From NCBI RefSeq assembly GCF_000521465.1, contig NZ_BAVR01000028.1:1-46305 (forward strand): a stretch of 46,305 nucleotides of DNA, written 5' to 3'. The notes below the pieces were generated by a model, which did not search any database, was not told the DNA's origin, and was given only the letters and a program-made list of their open reading frames with translations. The stretch comes from Acetivibrio straminisolvens JCM 21531 (GTDB lineage Bacteria; Bacillota; Clostridia; Acetivibrionales; Acetivibrionaceae). The position numbers were made by a program, and so were the translations under genes. Below are positions 19,965 to 29,037 of this stretch, piece after piece; position 1 is the stretch's first letter; each line of letters begins with the position of its first letter.

Positions 19965-20736
19965 GCTAAAATATCTTGGGATTGCTTTATTGATAATATC
20001 GGTATTTATGTTAATAACATCAAGCGTTTATGCAGAGCCTGACACAATAGCTCTGCCAAAACTAGGCTTTACGGTGGAATCTTCCGATGATCCCCAGGAT
20101 GTTTCAACCACTATTCAGATAATTGTGCTTTTGACAGTTTTGACATTGGCTCCATCGATATTAATTATGATGACAAGTTTTGTCAGAATAATTATTGTGC
20201 TTTCCTTTTTCAGAAATGCGATTGGAACGCAACAAATGCCGCCGAATCAAGTATTGATTGGGCTAGCTTTGTTTTTAACCCTGTTTATCATGAGACCTGT
20301 ATTGACAGAGATAAATGATACTGCTTTCAAACCTTATTCAAATCAGGAAATTACTCAGGAAGTTGCGCTGGAGAGGTCTTCAGACATTATTAAAAGGTTT
20401 ATGTTGAAACATACATCGAAAAATGACCTTGGTCTTTTCGTATCGCTGTCCGGTATGGAAACACCCATAAAAGAAGAAGATATTCCCAAACTTCCGTTAA
20501 CAATAATTATTCCGGCATTTCTAATAAGTGAGCTGACAGTAGCTTTTAAAATAGGATTTTTAATATATATTCCTTTTTTGGTAATTGATATGGTGGTTTC
20601 AAGTACCCTTATGTCTATGGGTATGATGATGCTTCCTCCTGTAATGATATCCCTTCCTTTTAAGATTTTGCTTTTCATCATGGTGGGAGGATGGAATCTT
20701 TTGACACAGATGATAGTAAACAGTTTTGTTACGTAA
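19954..20736 (+). CDS. fliP: Flagellar type III export gate protein FliP
   Basis: Core of the FliP5-FliQ4-FliR1 export gate. The 260-residue product has a cleavable-type N-terminal signal ending near SSVYA, and four hydrophobic segments. Family motifs include LTLAPSILIMMTSFVRIIIV, then RNAIGTQQMPPNQVLIGLAL and MSMGMMMLPPVMISLPFKIL. ATG 19954 lies inside the end of fliO with GGAGAGG at 19938-19944, indicating translational coupling. Intact. Confidence 0.97.
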   Translation: MKTRLKYLGIALLIISVFMLITSSVYAEPDTIALPKLGFTVESSDDPQDVSTTIQIIVLLTVLTLAPSILIMMTSFVRIIIVLSFFRNAIGTQQMPPNQVLIGLALFLTLFIMRPVLTEINDTAFKPYSNQEITQEVALERSSDIIKRFMLKHTSKNDLGLFVSLSGMETPIKEEDIPKLPLTIIIPAFLISELTVAFKIGFLIYIPFLVIDMVVSSTLMSMGMMMLPPVMISLPFKILLFIMVGGWNLLTQMIVNSFVT

Positions 20737-20798
20737 ATGGCTTATGTATTGATTTATACACTGTTTTCCAAAAAAAGTGACGGCAGGGGGAAAGTTTT

Positions 20799-21068
20799 AT
20801 GGAACAGGGAATGGTAATGGAATTGGCACAGAAGGCAATTATGACAGTTTTATATGTATCTGCGCCAATGCTCGGGCTTAGCTTGATTGTAGGACTTGCA
20901 ATAAGTATTTTTCAGGCCACGACCCAGATTCAGGAGCAGACCCTTACCTTTATACCTAAAATACTGGCAGTCCTTGGAGCAATAGCTATTTTTGGTCCAT
21001 GGATGCTGAGAGTGCTGATTGAATTTACCCAGACGATTTACATGAACATAAATCACTACATTAGATAA
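20799..21068 (+). CDS. fliQ: Flagellar type III export gate protein FliQ
   Basis: Small two-helix membrane subunit of the export gate. The 89-residue product is the family length. It includes PMLGLSLIVGLAISIFQATT, then QIQEQTLTFIPKILAV, the strongly conserved centre. ATG 20799 follows GGCAGGGGGAAAG. It lies between fliP and fliR. Intact. Confidence 0.96.
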   Translation: MEQGMVMELAQKAIMTVLYVSAPMLGLSLIVGLAISIFQATTQIQEQTLTFIPKILAVLGAIAIFGPWMLRVLIEFTQTIYMNINHYIR

Positions 21069-21101
21069 ACTTAAGTTCATAATAAATTGGAGGACAATAA
21101 A

Positions 21102-21887
21102 TTGTTTGCTCTAGAAGGAGTTTTGCATGTTGATATAGAAGTATTTATGTTAATATTCGTTAGAATGACAGGTCTGTTTGTAATAGCTCCCATTTTTGGG
21201 ACAAGGAACATACCGGCGTATTTGAAAATCGGTTTTTCATTCATGCTGGCATTAATACTTGTAAACACCATTAAGGTTCAGGAGCTTTATTTTAGCAATA
21301 TTTATGAATATTTTGTTCTTGTTTTGAAAGAGTTCGTGGTGGGAATTACCTTAGGTTATGTATCGTATCTGGTTTTTACAGCTATTTATGTTGCAGGACA
21401 GTTTATAGACATGCAAATTGGCTTTGGGGTGGTAAATGTTATTGACCCGGTAAGCAGTACACAGGTATCTATTACGTCAACTTTTTATTTCCTAATGTGC
21501 ATGCTTGTTTTTCTGATGTGCAGAGGTCATCATATATTAATTAGAGCACTGTTTGCCAGTTACAATTATATACCTGTAGGAGCCGGCGTATTTGGAGAGG
21601 ATATTGTAAACGACATAATAAGAGTTTTTGGAAACATATTTCTGATAGCTTTCAAAATCAGTGCGCCCATTACCGTATCAATTATGATAAGTGAGGTGGC
21701 ACTGGGAATTATATCAAAGACGGTACCGCAGCTTAATGTATTTATGGTAGGAATGCCGCTTAAGATTATTTTAGGATTGGCTGTGATGGTTATAACGATA
21801 CCGATGTTTGTACATCTTGTTGAAAGCCTTATAATGGGCATAGACAATGAAATGCACATTTTTCTTAAGGATATGGCACCAAAATGA
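21102..21887 (+). CDS. fliR: Flagellar type III export gate protein FliR
   Basis: Multi-pass membrane subunit completing the export gate. The 261-residue product has about six hydrophobic segments, with FVRMTGLFVIAPIFGTRNIP near the N-terminus and VAGQFIDMQIGFGVVNVIDP in the centre, both typical. The start is placed at TTG 21102, seven bases after TGGAGGA (21088-21094). The in-frame TTG 21087 overlaps that ribosome site. The stop overlaps the flhB start as ATGA at 21884-21887. Intact. Confidence 0.95.
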   Translation: MFALEGVLHVDIEVFMLIFVRMTGLFVIAPIFGTRNIPAYLKIGFSFMLALILVNTIKVQELYFSNIYEYFVLVLKEFVVGITLGYVSYLVFTAIYVAGQFIDMQIGFGVVNVIDPVSSTQVSITSTFYFLMCMLVFLMCRGHHILIRALFASYNYIPVGAGVFGEDIVNDIIRVFGNIFLIAFKISAPITVSIMISEVALGIISKTVPQLNVFMVGMPLKIILGLAVMVITIPMFVHLVESLIMGIDNEMHIFLKDMAPK

Positions 21888-23062
21888 ATCTAAAGTGTTT
21901 TCTAATGGAGATATTATCAAATTTAATGGAAAATAAGGACAGCAAAAGCCATCAAAAAAGTACTGTAAGAATAAAGGCAAACTTACAGCTTTTTGCGGAC
22001 AATGGCGACAAGACTGAAAAGGCCACTCCAAGAAAGAGGTCAAAGGCAAGAGAAGAAGGACAGGTACTTCAGAGCAGGGAGCTGAATTCGGCAATAGTTC
22101 TTTTGAGTGCCTTTGTAACATTAAGGATTTTTGGACAGCGTATATATGAAGAGATTTTAAAGTGCTTAAAAGTGGCTATAACTCTCTATCCGACAAAGGA
22201 TGGCTTGTTTACAATTGATGGCTTGATGGATGTTTACAGTGAGACATTGATTACTTATTTGATAATAGCAGCTCCGGTTCTTGTGGTGGTGCTGGTTGCA
22301 GGTGTTGTATCCGCATACGCCCAGGTAGGATTTTTATTTACTACCAAGACACTGGGGATAAAGTTCAGCAGGATTGATCCCTTAAAAGGACTCAAGAGGA
22401 TTTTCTCACCAAAATCCTTGGTAGAACTTTTAAAGTCGATTATAAAAATTGCAATAGTTGCTTATATAGGATATGTGTACATCAAGGGTGAAGCGATAAA
22501 TGTATTGAGCATGATGGATGTGGATGTAGTCAGCACAGCAGCATTTCTCGGTTCTACAATCACAAATGCGGCAATAAGAATGTGTATTGCTCTGGTTGTA
22601 ATAGGAGTTGCCGACTATGGGTACCAGTGGTGGGAATACGAGAAGAGTCTTAGAATGTCAAAACAGGAAATTAAGGAAGAGAATAAAGAGGTGGAAGGAA
22701 ATCCTGAAATCAAGTCAAAAATAAGGCAAAAGCAAAGACAGATGTCAATGAGGAGAATGCTCCAGGATATCCCGAAAGCCGACGTGGTTATAACAAACCC
22801 GACGCATTATGCGGTAGCAATTAAATACGACCCAGAGAAAGCTGATGCTCCCATTGTTGTGGCAAAGGGGCAGGATTATATAGCATTAAGAATTAAGGAA
22901 ATTGCAAAAGAGAATAAAGTGGAAATTGTAGAAAACAAACCTCTAGCAAGAACACTTTACAATACTGTCGAAATAGGCGGCAAAATACCTCCGGAGCTGT
23001 ACCAGGCAGTAGCCGAGGTTCTTGCCTTTGTATATAGTTTGAAGGAAAAAATTAATAAATAA
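21884..23062 (+). CDS. flhB: Flagellar export specificity switch protein FlhB
   Basis: Membrane export-gate protein whose cytoplasmic domain self-cleaves to switch from hook to filament substrates. The product is 392 residues from ATG 21884, overlapping the fliR stop by 4 bases. ATG 21926 is an alternative, because the first 14 residues are unconserved. KTEKATPRKRSKAREEGQV precedes four membrane helices. The cleavage site NPTH is at N305-P306 (DVVITNPTHYAVAIKY). The C-terminus VVENKPLARTLY type is present as IVENKPLARTLYNTVEIG. Intact. Confidence 0.96.
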   Translation: MNLKCFLMEILSNLMENKDSKSHQKSTVRIKANLQLFADNGDKTEKATPRKRSKAREEGQVLQSRELNSAIVLLSAFVTLRIFGQRIYEEILKCLKVAITLYPTKDGLFTIDGLMDVYSETLITYLIIAAPVLVVVLVAGVVSAYAQVGFLFTTKTLGIKFSRIDPLKGLKRIFSPKSLVELLKSIIKIAIVAYIGYVYIKGEAINVLSMMDVDVVSTAAFLGSTITNAAIRMCIALVVIGVADYGYQWWEYEKSLRMSKQEIKEENKEVEGNPEIKSKIRQKQRQMSMRRMLQDIPKADVVITNPTHYAVAIKYDPEKADAPIVVAKGQDYIALRIKEIAKENKVEIVENKPLARTLYNTVEIGGKIPPELYQAVAEVLAFVYSLKEKINK

Positions 23063-23104
23063 CATCTATTGGTAACTAACGTTGCACATAAGGGGTGAAA
23101 TGTT

Positions 23105-25131
23105 GTGAAGGCTAAACTTGGAGATATTTCTGTAGCGGTTATGTTTGTTGCTGTTGTACTGGTAATCATCTTGCCTGTTCCCAGCGGAATTTTAGACGTT
23201 CTTCTTGCACTTAATATATCGTTGGCAATTGTTATTCTCCTTAATGTTGTTTACTCAAAAGAGCCGCTTCAACTATCGGTATTTCCATCCTTACTGCTTT
23301 TTACCACACTATACCGCATGGCATTAAACATCAAGTCGACAACATTGATACTTTCACAGGGAGAGGCAGGCAGGTTATTCAAGGATTCGGAGACTTTGTT
23401 GCCCAGGGAAACCTTGTGGTAGGTGCCGTAATCTTTCTTATCATTACCATTGTTCAGTTCCTTGTCATAACAAAGGGTACCGAGAGAGTTTCTGAAGTTG
23501 CTGCAAGATTTACCTTGATGCAATGCCGGGTAAGCAGATGGCAATAGATGCCGACTTGAACGCTGGACTTATAAGTGAGGCGGAAGCCCGGGAGAGAAGA
23601 AAAAAGATTCAGAGAGAATCCGATTTCTATGGAGCGATGGACGGTGCTACCAAGTTTGTAAAGGGAGATGCCATTGCAGGCCTTATAATAACCATCATAA
23701 ACATTGTGGGCGGAATAATTATCGGAGTTGTAATGAGAAATGAAGAAATAGGTACGGCCCTGCAAAGTTATGCAATACTTACCATAGGTGACGGACTGGT
23801 TAGCCAGGTACCTGCACTGCTTATATCGGTAGCAACCGGACTTATAGTTACCAAATCCACTTCTGACGACGGCATAACTAACGATTTGAAAAAACAGATA
23901 ATTTACAATCCCAAAGTATTCTTTATTTCGGCAGGCTTCTGCGTATTGCTGTCAATACCTTTGGCAACACTGCCTTTTTTGGCACTGGCAGCTTTATTTA
24001 TGATAATAGGATTGCAGCTTAGAAAGCACAGTGTCGAAGTTGAAAAGCAGGAAGAAATACAGATTGAGCAAAATGAGGTTGAGGAAATCAGAAAACCTGA
24101 GAATGTGGTGAATTTGCTTCAGGTTGATCCTATAGAGCTGGAGTTTGGTTACGGTATCATACCTCTGGCAGATGTAAACCAAGGCGGAGACCTTTTGGAC
24201 AGAGTTGTTATGATTAGAAGGCAGCTTGCCTTGGAACTGGGAATGATAGTTCCTATAATAAGGCTTAGAGACAATATACAGCTAAGTCCCAATGAATATA
24301 TAATAAAAATAAAAGGAGTTGAGGTATCCGGCGGCGAATTAATGCTTGACCACTATCTTGCAATGAGTCCGGGCTTTGTGGAAGAGGAGATAGACGGAAT
24401 TAAGACGACAGAACCGGCATTTGGCTACCTGCAGTGTGGATAACCGAAGCTCAAAGGGATAAGGCTGAGATGCTTGGATACACTGTAGTTGATCCGCCGT
24501 CAATAATAGCAACTCATTTGACTGAAGTAATTAAAGCCCATGCCCATGAACTTACAGGAAGACAGGAAATTCAGACAATTATCGACAAGGTGAAAGAAAA
24601 CTATCCTGCTATAGTAGAAGAGCTTGTTCCAAAGGTAATGACAATCGGAGAAATTCAGAAGGTAATTGCAAATTTATTAAAAGAAGGTGTATCGGTAAGG
24701 GATATTGTAACAATACTGGAAACACTTGCAGATTATGCGCCAACCACTCATGACACCGATATGCTGACCGAATATGTAAGACAAGCTCTTGGAAGGGCAA
24801 TTTCGAAAAAGTTATCAAAGATAAAAAGTCTACGGTTATAACTTTAGATCCAAAGCTTGAACAGATAATAATGGATTCTGTTCAAAAAACGGAGCAAGGT
24901 TCTTATCTTACTTTGGAACCGGGTATGATAAATTCAATTTTAAACAATCTGTCAAGACAAGTTCAGAAATTGGTGCAGTTGGGCCAGCAACCCATAGTTC
25001 TTGCATCACCCTTTGTAAGACTGTATTTTAGAAGATTGTCGGAACAGTCTATACCAGGATTGATAGTGTTATCATACAATGAGCTTGACCCAGGGGTCGA
25101 GGTTCAGTCAATAGGGACGGTGAGCGTATAA
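23105..25131 (+). CDS. flhA: Flagellar export gate protein FlhA (frameshifted here, four sites)
   Basis: Large gate protein: about eight N-terminal membrane helices, then a cytoplasmic domain forming the nonameric substrate-docking ring. Visible signatures include [37 protein letters not shown] and [16 protein letters not shown], all of the FHIPEP family. Four single bases are missing: G at 23373-23374, G at 23517, C at 24425 and T at 24812-24813. Correction yields 677 codons (676 residues), a normal FlhA length. The start is GTG 23105 after AAGGGGTGA (23090-23098). As read, it breaks into five fragments. The stop is one base before the flhF ATG. Confidence 0.96.
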
Positions 25132-25132
25132 A

Positions 25133-26342
25133 ATGAAAATAAGACGGTATATTGGGAAAGATACCCATGAAGCTCTATTAAAAGTGAAAATGGATCTCGG
25201 TAATGATGCAGTGATATTGAATACCAGAAAGATACGGCAGAAGGGTCTTTTGAAAATATTTCAAAGCCTTTGGTTGAGGTTCTGGCTTCCGTGGATGACA
25301 ATTATGGAGCAAGTGCCAAAAGGACGGCTTATGAAAGTAGGGGAAGAAACGAAAGAGGTTATGATTCCCCAGGAAACAATAATTTGCATTATAATGAGAG
25401 TCCAAAAAGTAAATTGGACGAAAAAGAGGAAAAAATCCATCTGTTAGAGAATAAAATAATTGGTATTGAAGAGACACTTAATAAAATTTATGAGCAAATC
25501 CAACATCCTACTAATAAACTGAGTGCTGCTGCAAATGATACAAACGGGCAGTCGCAGTCTAAGGTTCTTGACCTGTTTTACAACAATCTGGTGAAAAATG
25601 AAGTGGATATGGAGATAGTAAAACAGCTTATTGGCGTTGTACGGGGAAAGATAAAGGAAAATGTAAGTGTAAATGAAACTGCATCGATACTCTATAACCT
25701 GATTTCGGAAATGATTGGCAAACCTTCAGCCATAAAACTTAGGGATGACGGCAAACCGACAGTGATAATGCTTGTGGGACCTACCGGTGTGGGAAAAACC
25801 ACAACTTTAGCAAAGATTGCTGCAAACTATTCATTAAATCAAAATAAAAATGTTGGTTTGATTACTGCCGACACATATCGTATTGCGGCGGTGGAACAGC
25901 TTAAGACTTACGCAGAGATACTGGGAATGCCTCTTAAAGTTATATATTCGGTTAATGAAATTCAAGAAGCCATAAACGAATACAGCGATAAAGATTTGAT
26001 ACTTATCGATACTGCAGGAAGAAGTTACAAAAACAAAGATCATTTTGATGAGCTAAAGACGTTGGTAAAGGCAACCCGTGCCGATGAAATCTTCCTTGTG
26101 TTAAGTACCACAACAGGTATGAGAAACTGCAGAGAAATCCTGGAACACTATAGCTTTTTGGAAAACTACAAACTTATATTCACAAAACTGGATGAAAGTA
26201 CATCTTTTGGCTCATACTAAATTCAAGACGCCTGACCAATAGGGATTTATCGTTTGTTACAACCGGACAAAGTGTACCGGATGATATTGAGCTTGCAAAT
26301 GTTGACATGATAACAAAAAATCTGTTAGGGAGCATTTCATAG
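25133..26342 (+). CDS. flhF: Flagellar SRP-family GTPase FlhF (frameshifted here)
   Basis: SRP-type GTPase that sets the position and number of flagella. The B domain at the N-terminus (MKIRRYIGKDTHEALLKVK) is followed by a poorly conserved linker. The NG domain has P-loop GPTGVGKTTTLAKIA, LITADTYRIAAVEQL, LIDTAGRS and LIFTKLDE. A T is missing at 25259-25261 and an A near 26214. Correction gives 403 residues ending NLLGSIS. Its FlhG partner starts immediately after the stop codon, at 26343. Confidence 0.95.
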
Positions 26343-27250
26343 ATGATGGATCAAGCAGAAAAACTCAGACAAATTATAGATAACTTAAAATTGAGAAATG
26401 CTGTAGATTCAAACAATCCCTTGGGCGTCAGGGACAAAGCCGCTAAAGTCATTACTGTAACCAGTGGAAAAGGCGGTGTAGGCAAGACCAATATCACAGT
26501 AAATCTAGCCATAGCTTTAAGTGAGCTTGGCAGGCGAGTAACAATTTTAGATGCGGATTTTGGTTTGGCAAATATCGATATCCTTTTAGGAATTGTGCCC
26601 AAATATACACTGGTGGATGTTTTGTATGACAAGAAAAATATACTTGAGGTTTTGACAGACGGGCCTAAAAATATAAAGTTTATGTCCGGCGGTTCGGGTG
26701 TGGAAGACCTGGTAAAGCTTGATGGCCCGCAGATTGAGAAGTTTGTCAACAATATATCCCTTTTAGACAAACTATCGGACGTTATACTGATTGACACGGG
26801 AGCAGGGCTGTCAGAGAGTGTGATGAGTTTGTGATGGCGGCCGACGAGGTATTTCTTGTAACTACTCCCGAACCTACTTCCATTACTGATGCTTATGCGC
26901 TCATAAAGATGATATCGAACAGGGAAAATAATAAGATAATAAAAGTTGTTGTCAACAGAGCGGAAAATGCAAATGAAGCAAGAGACATACTAAACAGACT
27001 TTCGATGGTGGCAGAAAAATTTCTTGCAATGAAGCTTTATCCGCTGGGATTTGTTCCCCAGGATGAATCGGTAATAAAGGCAGTGAAAATGCAGCAGCCG
27101 TTTTCTTTGAGCTTCCCTAAAAGTGATGCCACAAAGCAGATTAAGGAAATTTCAAGAAGACTGATAGAAGGAAGTGCAGATATATCAAATCGGCAGGAAA
27201 GTGGAATAAGAAGCTTTGTGAGAAGACTTGTAAACCTTATGAATACTTAA
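26343..27250 (+). CDS. flhG: MinD-like flagellar number regulator FlhG (YlxH) (frameshifted here)
   Basis: ParA/MinD-type ATPase that controls flagellar number, stimulates FlhF GTPase and, in Bacillus, brings FliM/FliY to the C-ring. The deviant Walker A is TSGKGGVGKTNITVN and is followed by ILDADFGLANIDILLG. Walker B is VILIDTGAGLS. The N-terminal 20 residues include the QAEKLRQIID helix that contacts FlhF in the family. One T is missing at 26828-26830. With it the frame reads through SVMSFVMAADEVFLVTTPEP to give 302 residues. Start ATG 26343 or 26346. The C-terminus is basic (SFVRRLVNLMNT), like a membrane-targeting helix. Confidence 0.94.
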
Positions 27251-27290
27251 TTAGCAGTCTGTATCAGGAGTACTTGTACGGAGGTAGAAT

Positions 27291-27963
27291 ATGAGGTTTA
27301 ACGAATTGGGCGTAGGGCTTAAGCTTGAATTAAAACTTAACAGTTTGGATGAAAAAAGAGGCAATTCTGTCTTTGTTAGCGAATTTGAATGGGCTGAAAA
27401 CGACAAGATAATATACATTGCAGCTCCGATAAAGAACGGTAGAATCTATCCCGTCATCGTTGGTGAAAGTGTAGATATGGTATTTATAAAAAACGACAAC
27501 CTTTATGAAGTTAAAGGAGAGGTTATCGGCAGAGAAGTTAGACATAATATAAGTCTTCTGAGAGTTGAAATAACATCGGAGATACGAAAGATACAAAGAC
27601 GGGAGTTTTTCAGGTTTGATTGTTCAATCCCTGTAGGTTACAGAATAGCAGGACAGAAAGAAATCGACGGTTCTAAAAAAAGATTTACAAAATCTTATAC
27701 CAGAGATTTAAGCGGAGGCGGAGTTTGTATCCGGCTCAAGGAAAGAATTGAGACCGGAGAGTTGCTGGAATGCGAACTGTCACTCAATGATTTTAATAAG
27801 GTAAACTTTTTGGAAGAGTAGTCCGGCTGACAGAGTATGAATACAAAATGATGTTTATAAATACGAAATAGGAGTCTTGTTTGAAGATATTGAGAAAAAA
27901 GACCGAGAAAGAATTATAAGCTATATATTTCAAGAACAAAGAAGACTTATAAAAAAGGGTTGA
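27291..27963 (+). CDS. YcgR/PilZ-domain cyclic-di-GMP receptor (frameshifted here)
   Basis: Predicted cyclic-di-GMP effector that slows or tunes the motor, by analogy with YcgR/DgrA. The N-terminal YcgR-like beta domain spans about residues 1-100. The C-terminal PilZ domain has both ligand motifs: RREFFR (RxxxR) near residue 104 and DLSGGG (D/NxSxxG) near residue 143. Two bases are missing: a T in the T-run 27807-27811 and an A in 27845-27848. Correction gives 224 residues ending RRLIKKG. The gene sits between flhG and cheB. The ribosome site GGAGG lies just before ATG 27291. Function in this organism is inferred. Confidence 0.9.
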
Positions 27964-27972
27964 TATTGCATT

Positions 27973-29037
27973 ATGATTTGGAATTTGAAGCAAAAAATTA
28001 CGGTTTTAGTGGTTGATGATTCGGCATTCATGAGAAAAGTAATATCGGATATTCTAAACAGTGATGAGGAAATCAAAGTTATCGATACTGCAAAAAATGG
28101 TCTTGAAGCCATTGAAAAGGCGCAGAAGTTAAAACCTGATGTTATCACTCTGGACTTGAAAATGCCGATTATGGATGGCCTTGAGTGTTTGAGAAAACTA
28201 AATGAAACTATGCGTATTCCGGTCATTATGCTGAGCAGTATTACAAAAGAGGGTGCTGAGGCAACTATTCAGGCTCTCGCGGAAGGAGCAATGGACTTTG
28301 TTGCAAAGCCTGAAAATATTTTTGATATGAAAGAGGAAAGAATAAAGAATGAGATAATTGAAAAAGTGAAAATTGCCAAAAACTATAAATGCCTTCAGTG
28401 CGACAAAAAGAAAACAGGAAATGTAATAAAAGTCGATACAACCAAAAGCAAAATTCAAAATCTTGTGGTTATCGGTACTTCTACCGGCGGACCGAGGGCG
28501 CTTCAGGATGTTTTGCCGCTGTTCCCGGCAAATGTAGATGCTGCTTTTTTAATAGTGCAGCATATGCCCGGAGGATTTACAAAGTCCTTGGCGGAGCGGC
28601 TGGACTCAATAAGCAATGTGAAGGTAAAAGAGGCTGAGGATAATGAGATTTTGGAAAACTCTCATGTATACATTGCCCCCGGAGACTTCCATATGCTTCT
28701 TGAAAAGAAAGGCAATGATTTGTTTAAAATAAAACTTTCAAAGGATCCTCCGTTAGGAGGCCACAGACCCTCAGTTGATGTAATGATGGAGTCGGTATCC
28801 GATACAGGATTTAAAAACATTGTCGCCGTGATAATGACGGGAATGGGACGAGACGGAAGTGAAGGCATCAGAAAGCTGAAGAGTGTGAACAAGGCACATA
28901 TAATTGCACAGGATGAAAGCTCATGCGTTGTATTTGGGATGCCAAGGGTCGCAATTAGCACAGGAGCAGTAGATGTAGTTGTACCGCTGAAAGAAATAGC
29001 GAATGAGATTATGAAAATAGTGGGGGTGCATGAATAA
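27973..29037 (+). CDS. cheB: Chemotaxis protein-glutamate methylesterase/glutaminase CheB
   Basis: Removes receptor methyl groups and deamidates glutamines; activated by CheA phosphorylation. The 354-residue product has a receiver domain with D15-D16 and phospho-acceptor D61 (VITLDLKMPIMDG). The esterase catalytic triad is S170 (GTSTGGP), H197 (VQHMPGG) and D294 (MTGMGRDG). An unusual CLQC pair (C140, C143) lies in the inter-domain linker. The stop overlaps the cheA start by one base. Intact. The partner methyltransferase CheR is not in this window. Confidence 0.97.
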   Translation: MIWNLKQKITVLVVDDSAFMRKVISDILNSDEEIKVIDTAKNGLEAIEKAQKLKPDVITLDLKMPIMDGLECLRKLNETMRIPVIMLSSITKEGAEATIQALAEGAMDFVAKPENIFDMKEERIKNEIIEKVKIAKNYKCLQCDKKKTGNVIKVDTTKSKIQNLVVIGTSTGGPRALQDVLPLFPANVDAAFLIVQHMPGGFTKSLAERLDSISNVKVKEAEDNEILENSHVYIAPGDFHMLLEKKGNDLFKIKLSKDPPLGGHRPSVDVMMESVSDTGFKNIVAVIMTGMGRDGSEGIRKLKSVNKAHIIAQDESSCVVFGMPRVAISTGAVDVVVPLKEIANEIMKIVGVHE

